From an uncultured bacterium (lineage in GTDB: Bacteria; Planctomycetota; Phycisphaerae; Phycisphaerales; SM1A02), in NCBI GenBank assembly GCA_903918555.1, contig CAIXEV010000257.1:1-5630 (forward strand): a DNA stretch of 5,630 bases, given 5' to 3'. Under the pieces are notes generated by a model that was not told where the DNA came from, did no database searches, and worked only from the letters and a program-made list of their open reading frames with translations. Below are positions 1 through 5,617 of the stretch, one piece after another (position 1 is the stretch's first letter; each line of letters begins with the position of its first letter). The translations under genes and the position numbers were made by a program.

Positions 1-217
1 CGCGGTCGACGAGGTAGCGGTCGAGGCGCTTGTCGAGGTCCTTCAGAAGCTCGAACTCGACCGTGACGGGACTCTCGTCGTCCTTCGCCGCGTTCTCCTC
101 GTAGATCGCGAAGAGCGCGTCGCGGTCGATGGCGCCGCCGGCGCCAAGCAGCGACGCGGTGCGGTCCTGCCGCACGCGTTCGTCATCGGGCGAGCCTGGA
201 TTGCTCGTGTCAGCCAC
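1..217 (-). CDS. Probable RluA/RluD-family pseudouridine synthase, N-terminal fragment (runs off left edge)
   Basis: Only the first 72 residues are inside the window. The frame opens after the in-frame TGA that ends the preceding gene (230-232), and the only usable start codon before the coding-like stretch is GTG at 215-217, 12 bases after that stop, with a weak AGGCGG-like site in between. Residues 1-50 are polar and acidic with no clear fold. Residues 51-72 (beginning VTVEFELLKD and ending DKRLDRYLVDR) resemble the first strand and helix of the S4 RNA-binding domain at the start of RluA/RluD-type 23S rRNA pseudouridine synthases, where an R-L-D-x-[FY]-L pattern is usual. The catalytic domain with its HRLD aspartate would lie beyond the left edge, so the assignment is an inference from this short segment. 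The tight spacing suggests cotranscription with the TPR membrane protein upstream. Another S4-domain RNA-binding protein is the main alternative. Confidence 0.6.
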   Translation of the reverse strand, partial: MADTSNPGSPDDERVRQDRTASLLGAGGAIDRDALFAIYEENAAKDDESPVTVEFELLKDLDKRLDRYLVDR

Positions 218-229
218 AACCGCCTGCGA

Positions 230-1069
230 TCAGCCGCCGGGCGTCGGGGCGGGCGGCACGACGGGCGCCGGCGTGGTTCCGCCTTGTTCGCCCGTCTGCT
301 GCTCCTTGATGATCGAGTTGAAGAGATCGTCGCTGCCGGTCGAGGTCGCAGGCGGCGCGACGGTGGTCTTGACCGGAATGTCCGCAGCGGCGGGCACGGC
401 GATCGGCTTCGCGAGCGCGACGAGGCCGGTCAGGCGCGTCTTGGCGACATCCGCGATGCTCGGCCACTTGCCGCCGGCGATCGTCGAGACTTCCTCGAGG
501 TACTTCTTCGAGGCGTCGAAGTCGCCGCGGCTCTCGGCGACGGCGGCGCGGCCGAAGAGGCTCGAGAAGAGGACCGGTGCGATGTGGTCGCGGTTGCCGC
601 CGCCGAGCTGTTCGGCGATCTTCGCGGCCTTCGCGTAGTTGTCGTCGGCGGCTTCCTGCGCGATCTTGCGCGCGGCTTCGTCGAGCGGAACGGCGGGGGT
701 GGTGCCGACGGCGGGCGAGAGCTCGCCGCGCTGGATCTGGCCGAGGCGGAGGTCGCCCGCGGCGATCAGCGCCATCATCGCGACCTGCGGAATCTCGGCG
801 TGGTCCTTCGCGACCTGCTCGAGCGGCTCGGGCATGCGCGACTCGGACGCCGTCGAGAGCTCGGTCCACGCGCCGGCCGACTTCGCGACCTGCTGGCGGT
901 TGTAGTAGTTCCATGCGAGCACGCCGCAGGCGACAAGCAGGACGACGAGCAGGTAGTTGCTGCCGTTCTTCTTGAGCCAGTAGACGAAGTCGTCATTGAG
1001 CCGGCTTTCGGTGAGGTCGGTGGTCTGCACCTGACGGAGACGGGACTTGTCCGAGGCCTTCTGATCCAT
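230..1069 (-). CDS. Single-pass membrane protein with TPR-like extracytoplasmic domain (YfgM-like)
   Basis: The 279-residue product starts with a polar, charged cytoplasmic stretch (1-37) ending in WLKKNGSNY, followed by one hydrophobic segment at about 38-56 (LLVVLLVACGVLAW) that acts as a signal anchor. Basic residues before the helix predict an N-in topology. Residues about 66-220 are Ala-rich helices; the stretch around 163-197 (FGRAAVAESRGDFDASKKYLEEV) has the spacing of a TPR helix pair. The last ~55 residues form a Pro/Ala/Thr/Gly-rich, probably disordered tail ending PAPTPGG. Short tail, membrane anchor and TPR-like domain recall the YfgM/TPR_21 family, whose E. coli member assists the SecYEG-PpiD translocon; shared function is not shown here. 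The ATG at 1067-1069 is chosen because a -10-like TAGAGT lies just upstream and no in-frame start precedes it sensibly. No Shine-Dalgarno is visible. The gene probably forms an operon with the pseudouridine-synthase-like gene 12 bases downstream. Confidence 0.8.
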   Translation of the reverse strand: MDQKASDKSRLRQVQTTDLTESRLNDDFVYWLKKNGSNYLLVVLLVACGVLAWNYYNRQQVAKSAGAWTELSTASESRMPEPLEQVAKDHAEIPQVAMMALIAAGDLRLGQIQRGELSPAVGTTPAVPLDEAARKIAQEAADDNYAKAAKIAEQLGGGNRDHIAPVLFSSLFGRAAVAESRGDFDASKKYLEEVSTIAGGKWPSIADVAKTRLTGLVALAKPIAVPAAADIPVKTTVAPPATSTGSDDLFNSIIKEQQTGEQGGTTPAPVVPPAPTPGG

Positions 1070-1078
1070 AGTCGGGAC

Positions 1079-1108
1079 ACTCTATCGGCAGACGGGGGGA
1101 TGCGCCAA
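1079..1108 (-). promoter_or_regulatory. Sigma70-like promoter for the TPR membrane protein gene
   Basis: On the minus strand a -35-like TTGGCG (1103-1108, four of six consensus positions) is separated by 18 bases from a -10-like TAGAGT (1079-1084). The -10 ends 9 bases before the ATG at 1069, so transcription would begin within about 0-3 bases of the start codon, giving an essentially leaderless mRNA. That fits the lack of a Shine-Dalgarno sequence. The call rests only on hexamer matches and position. Confidence 0.45.
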
Positions 1109-1178
1109 GGGCGAAGGCCCGAAGTCCCGTCCTGGCCGCGGGTTCCGTCGGGGCGTGCGCAGGCGGGGGCGGGAAAGC

Positions 1179-1196
1179 CGCGTTTCTGCGCGTTTC
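1179..1196. repeat. Short direct repeat CGCGTTTC, 10-bp spacing
   Basis: The octamer CGCGTTTC occurs at 1179-1186 and again at 1189-1196, one helical turn apart, immediately next to the stop codon of the HAD hydrolase gene. On the minus strand it reads GAAACGCG twice, directly 3' of the coding region. It could be a protein-binding site or a replication-slippage product; nothing in the sequence decides between them. Confidence 0.5.
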
Positions 1197-2060
1197 CTAG
1201 CGGTTGGCCGCCAGGACCAGCTCGGCGGCGTCCGCAAAGCCGTGGGCGTCGTGGTGACCGACCCTGCGGTCCGACACGGCCTCGATCCGCGGGTCGGCGT
1301 TGCCCATCGCGATCCCGAGGCCGGCGTCGCGCACCATCTCGAGGTCGTTGAGCCCGTCGCCGACGGCGACCGTCTCCGCGGGGTCGATCCCGTAGTCGGC
1401 GCAGAGGGCCTCGATCGCCGTCCACTTGTTCACGCCGCGGGCGAACGCCTCGAGGATGTGGGTGGGCGAGCCGGTCGCGGACTCGGCCGTGAGCGCCGAC
1501 CAATGCTGGACCGCGATCTCGTCGCCGAGCTCGCTGCGGAGGCGCTCGACGATGGGCGCCAGAAGCTCGCCGTGCGCCACCGTGCCGACGCGCACGGTGT
1601 GACCCTGCTCGTCGTGATGCGCCAGCGACGCCACGCGGCGGTAGGTGAGCGGCAGGGTCTTGAACCACCACTCGGTCGCGGGGTCGAAGCGCTGCTCGCC
1701 GACGATCACATAGTCGACGCCCGCCTGCGTGTGGTCCTGGAGAAGCTGCACGAGGTGCTCGTACTCGGCGAGCACGGCGGCGACATGCCGCACGGTTTCG
1801 GGCGATGGCCCGCGCCGCAGCACCACCGCGCCGTCGCGGGCGTCGTGCACGAGCGCGCCGCCGGCGGTGATCGCGTGGCCGGCGTGGTTGATGAAGTCGA
1901 GCACATGGTCGCACTCGCGAAGGGCGCGGCCCGTTGCCGGAATCACCTCGACGCCCGAGTCCTGCAGGCGACGGATCGCGTCGAGGTTGCGCGTGCTCAC
2001 GCGCCCCTGGCGGTCGAGCAGGGTGCCGTCGAGGTCGGTGATGAGCAGTCGGTAGCGCAT
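1197..2060 (-). CDS. Cof-type HAD-superfamily phosphatase (HAD IIB)
   Basis: The 287-residue protein is the usual length for Cof-type phosphatases and carries all four HAD motifs. Motif I is DLDGT with nucleophile D9 and acid/base D11. Motif II is T43 in PATGR. Motif III is K212 in GVNKWTAI. Motif IV is GDGLND, with Mg-binding D235 and D239. The ~120 residues between motifs II and III form the C2B-type cap that sets substrate choice. The GVNKxxAI segment and the C-terminal GIAMGNA stretch (249-255) are family hallmarks. Members dephosphorylate sugar phosphates, FMN or pyridoxal phosphate in the cytoplasm; the substrate cannot be read from this sequence. The start is the ATG at 2058-2060 (MRYRLLITDLDG), which puts motif I where it is always found. 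The frame stays open to 2279, but those extra codons have no HAD homology and overlap the divergent gene. No Shine-Dalgarno is visible; the leader is pyrimidine-rich. Confidence 0.93.
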   Translation of the reverse strand: MRYRLLITDLDGTLLDRQGRVSTRNLDAIRRLQDSGVEVIPATGRALRECDHVLDFINHAGHAITAGGALVHDARDGAVVLRRGPSPETVRHVAAVLAEYEHLVQLLQDHTQAGVDYVIVGEQRFDPATEWWFKTLPLTYRRVASLAHHDEQGHTVRVGTVAHGELLAPIVERLRSELGDEIAVQHWSALTAESATGSPTHILEAFARGVNKWTAIEALCADYGIDPAETVAVGDGLNDLEMVRDAGLGIAMGNADPRIEAVSDRRVGHHDAHGFADAAELVLAANR

Positions 2061-2082
2061 GGGTTCGGGAGGGGAAGAAGGG

Positions 2083-2088
2083 ATGGTA
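2083..2088 (-). promoter_or_regulatory. Weak -10 candidate for the HAD hydrolase gene
   Basis: TACCAT on the minus strand lies 22 bases before the HAD start codon, which would give a leader of roughly 15 bases. No convincing -35 lies at the expected distance, because that region is occupied by the GC-rich tandem repeat. The match is short and the call is tentative. Confidence 0.25.
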
Positions 2089-2090
2089 GG

Positions 2091-2110
2091 AATCCGCGCG
2101 AATCCGCGCG
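2091..2110. repeat. Perfect 10-bp tandem duplication in the divergent promoter region
   Basis: The decamer AATCCGCGCG is present twice without a mismatch at 2091-2100 and 2101-2110. It lies between the start codons of the HAD gene (2060, minus) and the IOR-like gene (2134, plus), about 10 bases upstream of the latter's -10 candidate. The helical-turn spacing and position fit an operator for a regulator acting on one or both genes, but a chance duplication is equally possible from the sequence alone. Confidence 0.6.
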
Positions 2111-2120
2111 GCCTTTCCAC

Positions 2121-2134
2121 TATCTTCCCGTGCG
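2121..2134 (+). promoter_or_regulatory. -10 element and leaderless start for the IOR-like gene
   Basis: TATCTT (2121-2126) differs from the sigma70 -10 consensus at two positions and ends 7 bases before the in-frame GTG at 2134-2136. Transcription from it would start at or next to the GTG, giving a leaderless mRNA. No good -35 is seen at 17 bp (GCGAAT at 2098-2103), and the tandem repeat sits there instead, so an activator might be needed. The similar arrangement before the gene starting at 1069 lends some support. Confidence 0.4.
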
Positions 2135-5100
2135 TGCAGCCGCCCGGAGCACTCAACGCCCCGCCGACGCCGCTCCATGTCGCGGACGGCCCTGTCTTCA
2201 TGCCGGCGGTCGAGGCGATGCTGAAGGGCGTGCTCGAGTCGCAGGTCCCGGTCGGGCTCGTCGCGGCGGGCGTCGGCAACCGCTGGGCGACGCTCCTCGC
2301 GACGGCGCAGCAGGACGCGGTGCAGAAGCTCCTGGCGCGGCATCAGACCGAGATCGTGGTCGGCGGCGACGGCGCGCGCGCGGTGACGCTCGCGCTCGCG
2401 GCGGTGCGCGCGCGGCGGAGCGCGGTGGCGATGGTTCCAGCGGCCGACCTCGTGGTCGCGCTCGATGCGATGCGCGACGCGCGCGCGTCGTTCACGGACC
2501 CCGAGCACGGCCTCGCCGTGATCCTCGAGGACGATCCCGTCGGCGAACCCGGCATCTGCCCGCGGCGGCTTGCGCGGGACGCGGGCCTCGCGATCCTCGA
2601 GCCAGGCGACCTCTCCGCGCTGCGCGACTCGATCGAGCAGGCGTTGCGGCTCTCGCGCGCGGGCGTCGTGCCCGTCGCGATCGTCGTCCACCGCGTGCTG
2701 CTCGAGTCGTGCGAGACGATCCTCGCGCGCCCGAACCGCGTGGTGAGCGGCGTCGACGAACTGATCCTGCAGCGGAAGCTGCGGCCGATCGCGCGCACCA
2801 CCGACTCGGGCGATCTCCTGCGGGTCGCGCGGCGGTTCGAGCTCAATGTGGCCACGAGCCTGCCGAGCCCGGGAGAACGCGAGGTCATCGGATTCATCGC
2901 GGTCGGGGCCTGCGAGCGTGCGCTTGCGCATGTCCTCGACGAGCTCGGGCTCGCCGGACGCGTGCCGGTGCTGCGGCTCGGCCTCGTCTCGCCCGTCGAC
3001 GACTCGGTCCTGCAGCGGTTGCTCGACCGCGTGCAGCAGGTCGTCGTCCTCGAGCCGCGGCCTGGATCCGTCGCGTCGTTCGTGATCGAGGCCGCCGACC
3101 TCCTGCGCCGTCGCGGCGCGCGCGTGCCGCCGATCGCCTCGCGCGAGCTGCCGCCGCGCGCCGACGGCGAGGTCCCGTACCTGACGGCGGGCGACGCCGT
3201 GCGCGCGTCGCTCCTCGTGCGACGCATCATCCACCTGCTGCACGCCGTGCGGCCCTCGCTCGATGTCGCCGCGCGGCTCGAGAGCCGCGACACGGAGCTC
3301 GAGTCGATCGCCGTGCCCGCGCGCGACAGCGGCCTCGGCGCGGCGGGCGCGATGCGCCTCGTGCACCAGACGCTCGTCGAGCTCGATCAGGAACTCCGCT
3401 CGCGCGCCGCCGCGGAGGAGCCGGCGAAGAACGCCCCGGTGCGCACGCTCGCGCTCGATGCGCTGCCTCCGCGCGGCGATGTGACCGACCGCGTGATCGT
3501 CGAGACCTATTCGCGCCGCCGCTTCGTGCGCGAGGGGACCGAGGCGATTCGCCAGGCCGCATGGGACGGCATCGACCGGCTGATCGTCATCGTCGATGTC
3601 GGCGGATCGGGCGATGTGGACCTCGCGCGCCTCGCGGATGCGGCGATTCCCTCGGGCGCGAGCGAGCGCGTGCGCGTGTCCCGCGTCGACATGAACGACC
3701 GCGCCGCCCTGCGCGAGCGGCTGCTCGGCGCGGCCGACCTGACCGGCGTGTCGGTCGTCGTCGCGACCGACGGGCCGCCGCCGCGGCTCGATCCGGAGGC
3801 GATCGACCGGCAGTTCGTCGAGCGCGACCGTCTCGGCTACCAGCCGCAGCAGCGCCTCGTGTGGAGCGCCGACATCGCCTGCGAGATCCGCCCGCCCGCG
3901 ATCGCGGGGTTGCTCGACGAGGCGGAAGAGCAGGGCGCCACGCCGATCCAGGGCAGCTTCACGAGCGACGATGTCGGCATGCGCGTCGACGGAGTCCAGT
4001 TCCGCGCGATGACGATCTCGGAGCAGGTCGAGGTGGTGCGCACCAAGCCGCCGATCACCGCCTACTCGCGCGGAGCCGTGGGCCTCGCGGCGCCGCGACC
4101 CGTGCACGCCGACCAAGGGGTCTACCGCGCGCACATCGCCGGTCTGCGCGGATCGATGCCGGGGCTCGTCGCGTCGATCCTCGCCGGCGCCGGGCGCGCG
4201 ATGGGCTACCGCGTCGAGATCGCTTCGAACGACGAGCCCTGCGGCCGCGGGCGGCGCGCGTGGGCGCAGGTCCTCTTCGTGCGGATGCGCGGCAACGACG
4301 CGCGCGCGCCGCGCACGGCGTCGATTCCGTACGGCGAGGCCGACCTCGTGCTCGGCGTCGACGGCGTCGAGACGCTGCGCGCGCTCGGGCCCGACGCGTC
4401 GCTGCGCGTCGCGAGCCCGAACCGCACCGCGGTCGTCGCGAACGACGGCCCGCTCGAGGACCAGTTCGACGAGGCGCGCGTGGCGGCGTGCTCGGCGCTC
4501 GTCGGCGCCGTCGAGCGCGTGGCGCTCGCGACGCATTCGTCGGTCGACGACTACGCGTCGCTCTGCCGCACGAACCTGCTGTCCGAGCGCCTCGCCGATG
4601 TGGCGCTCCTCGGGCTTGCGTTCCAGCGCGGGCTCGTGCCCGTGTCGCTCGAGGCGATCGAGGGCGCGATCCGTGCCGCGGAATCGCGCGGATTCGGCCG
4701 CTGTTTCGAGGCATTTTCGTTCGGACGCCGCCTCGAGTCGGGCGCGGTGGTGCGCCGCGCGGTCGAGGAGCGGGAGCCGGTCGAGCGCCTCGTGCGCCGG
4801 CTTGCGCTCGAACTCGTGCGCGAGCGATTCGGCGGAAGCCGGCGCGCCGAGCGCTATGCGCTGAGCGCCACGAGCCTGGCGGTCGGGTTCGGCCGACTTG
4901 GCGGTGGCGAGGAAGTCGACCGCGCGACCCGCGCCGTCGTGACCGCGCTGCACCGCTCGATCGTGTGGGGCGGCACGCGGATGATGTATGTCTACGAGCG
5001 GCTGGTGAACGGGCTACTCAAGGCCGATCCAACGGGCGATCTCGCCGTGATCGCCGCCGAGCCGCTCGCCGACGCGCTTCTCTTGCGCGACCTGATGTAT

Positions 5101-5499
5101 GTCCTCTCGATGTCGACGAGCCTCGAGCAGCGCCGCCGTATCCGCGAGCGCCTCGGCGTGCGCGCGTCGCACGGCGACAAGCTCGAGCGGCGGTTCCTGA
5201 GCCGATTCGAGCTGCTCCTCGGCACCAAGCGCTACCGCCTCGACTTCCGCTCGAGCGACTGGCCCGCGGAGGTCGTGCGCGTGCTGCGGCCGGTGGTGCC
5301 GTGGCCGTTCCGCGGCGACGCGCGCGGCCAGGAGGTGCGCGCCTACGCGATCTCGCTCGCCGAACGCGCCGCGAAGGGTTTCGCCGACGATCCCGCGCAA
5401 TGGGCGATGTGCATGCGCCGCTTCGCGATGCTCGCCTCGGACGGCGGCCTCCGCACGCTCGGCGCGACGGAACTGCGCGCAAGCGTCGAGGGGTTGTAG
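2134..5499 (+). CDS. Indolepyruvate:ferredoxin oxidoreductase-like fused IorA-IorB protein lacking cofactor motifs
   Basis: The 1121-residue protein follows the IOR domain order. Residues 18-200 resemble the pyrimidine-binding domain of IorA: GLAVILEDDP (126-135) and LEPGDLSALRDSIEQALRLS (155-174) match IorA landmarks. Residues 250-370 resemble the transketolase-C-like domain (IAVGACERAL, then VPVLRLGLVSP). Residues 450-550 match the end of the thiamine-diphosphate domain. Residues 661-870 match the IorB/gamma domain and the following segment of long-form IORs, with LGLAFQRGLVPVSLEAIEGAI (826-846) and AFSFGR (860-865) the clearest. Residues 870-1121 are helical, perhaps a diverged DUF6537-like tail. 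True IORs oxidise aryl pyruvates to aryl-acetyl-CoA with ferredoxin. Here the TPP/Mg residues, the CPGCPH segment and all CxxC motifs are absent, so that activity is unlikely. The GTG at 2134 is preferred: codons from 2059 to 2133 are rich in A/T-ending codons unlike the rest, and an ATG at 2059 would overlap the HAD start. ATG 2083, with a GGAGG-like site 10 bases upstream, and ATG 2200 are alternatives. Confidence 0.75.
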   Translation: MQPPGALNAPPTPLHVADGPVFMPAVEAMLKGVLESQVPVGLVAAGVGNRWATLLATAQQDAVQKLLARHQTEIVVGGDGARAVTLALAAVRARRSAVAMVPAADLVVALDAMRDARASFTDPEHGLAVILEDDPVGEPGICPRRLARDAGLAILEPGDLSALRDSIEQALRLSRAGVVPVAIVVHRVLLESCETILARPNRVVSGVDELILQRKLRPIARTTDSGDLLRVARRFELNVATSLPSPGEREVIGFIAVGACERALAHVLDELGLAGRVPVLRLGLVSPVDDSVLQRLLDRVQQVVVLEPRPGSVASFVIEAADLLRRRGARVPPIASRELPPRADGEVPYLTAGDAVRASLLVRRIIHLLHAVRPSLDVAARLESRDTELESIAVPARDSGLGAAGAMRLVHQTLVELDQELRSRAAAEEPAKNAPVRTLALDALPPRGDVTDRVIVETYSRRRFVREGTEAIRQAAWDGIDRLIVIVDVGGSGDVDLARLADAAIPSGASERVRVSRVDMNDRAALRERLLGAADLTGVSVVVATDGPPPRLDPEAIDRQFVERDRLGYQPQQRLVWSADIACEIRPPAIAGLLDEAEEQGATPIQGSFTSDDVGMRVDGVQFRAMTISEQVEVVRTKPPITAYSRGAVGLAAPRPVHADQGVYRAHIAGLRGSMPGLVASILAGAGRAMGYRVEIASNDEPCGRGRRAWAQVLFVRMRGNDARAPRTASIPYGEADLVLGVDGVETLRALGPDASLRVASPNRTAVVANDGPLEDQFDEARVAACSALVGAVERVALATHSSVDDYASLCRTNLLSERLADVALLGLAFQRGLVPVSLEAIEGAIRAAESRGFGRCFEAFSFGRRLESGAVVRRAVEEREPVERLVRRLALELVRERFGGSRRAERYALSATSLAVGFGRLGGGEEVDRATRAVVTALHRSIVWGGTRMMYVYERLVNGLLKADPTGDLAVIAAEPLADALLLRDLMYVLSMSTSLEQRRRIRERLGVRASHGDKLERRFLSRFELLLGTKRYRLDFRSSDWPAEVVRVLRPVVPWPFRGDARGQEVRAYAISLAERAAKGFADDPAQWAMCMRRFAMLASDGGLRTLGATELRASVEGL

Positions 5500-5530
5500 G
5501 GGCGCAAGCCGGTTTCGGTGGCGAATGCTC

Positions 5531-5553
5531 AAGCCCGAGCGCGGAGCGTGGGC
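5531..5553. repeat. Imperfect hairpin, possible dispersed intergenic repeat
   Basis: GCCC at 5533-5536 pairs with GGGC at 5550-5553, and inside them CGC (5540-5542) pairs with GCG (5546-5548) around a GGA loop, leaving a three-base against one-base bulge. The motif AAGCCCGAGCGCGGAGCG resembles, from memory, a family of short imperfect inverted repeats that is common between genes in planctomycete genomes. Only one copy is in the window, so its repetitive nature is inferred. It may act as a transcript-end structure or mRNA stabiliser. Confidence 0.35.
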
Positions 5554-5563
5554 ATTTCGGGAC

Positions 5564-5578
5564 CGCCGCTGCGCGGCG
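5564..5578. repeat. Perfect 6-bp inverted repeat with TGC loop
   Basis: CGCCGC (5564-5569) and GCGGCG (5573-5578) form a fully GC-paired stem around TGC. It lies 65 bases after the stop of the large gene. The stem is short and no T-run follows, so it is at best a weak or Rho-assisted transcript end signal. Confidence 0.35.
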
Positions 5579-5617
5579 CTCTGTCGTGGGCTCGAGGGGT
5601 TCAGCTAGCACTGCTTC

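Larger units (their letters stand above)
1070..1196. other. Intergenic gap between the HAD hydrolase gene and the TPR gene
   Basis: The 127 bases contain the promoter candidate described above, a small GGGC/GCCC hairpin with a four-base loop (1109-1120), and an imperfect 10-bp tandem repeat right after the HAD stop codon. No T-run follows any hairpin in the direction of HAD transcription, so I see no standard intrinsic terminator, and read-through into the downstream pair is possible. I see no ORF or RNA gene in this gap. Confidence 0.6.

Noticed and set aside
1109..1120. GGGC-GAAG-GCCC hairpin as a terminator for the HAD gene.
   Set aside because: The stem is only four base pairs and no T-run follows on the minus strand; GC-rich DNA produces such structures by chance.
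284..1351. A 355-codon plus-strand frame opposite the TPR membrane protein and the adjacent gap.
   Set aside because: It is Arg/Ala/Gly-rich, has no domain or motif, and crosses the promoter region and the HAD 3' end. The opposite strand encodes a credible membrane protein over the same bases.
2059..2133. Extending the IOR-like gene to the upstream ATG at 2059 (or 2083).
   Set aside because: The ATG at 2059 overlaps the HAD start codon, and these 25 codons use many A/T-ending triplets (GGT, GGA, GAA, GTA, AAT, CTT, ACT) unlike the rest of the gene. ATG 2083 has a GGAGG-like sequence upstream and remains a possible alternative.
2061..2279. Extending the HAD hydrolase gene to an upstream ATG at 2279.
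   Set aside because: The extra 73 residues have no HAD character, and the region is coding on the other strand. Motif I normally sits within the first dozen residues, as it does from the ATG at 2060.
4055..4714. A 219-codon minus-strand frame within the IOR-like gene.
   Set aside because: More than a third of its residues are arginine and alanine in no pattern, which is the signature of an antisense shadow in high-GC DNA.
775..4953. A 1392-codon open frame on the minus strand, antisense to most of the IOR-like gene and running through the HAD gene and into the TPR gene.
   Set aside because: Its translation is dominated by Arg, Ala, His and Asp with no recognisable motif, and it spans three genes that do have family motifs. 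In very GC-rich DNA, stop codons are rare in certain opposite frames, so such long shadows are expected.
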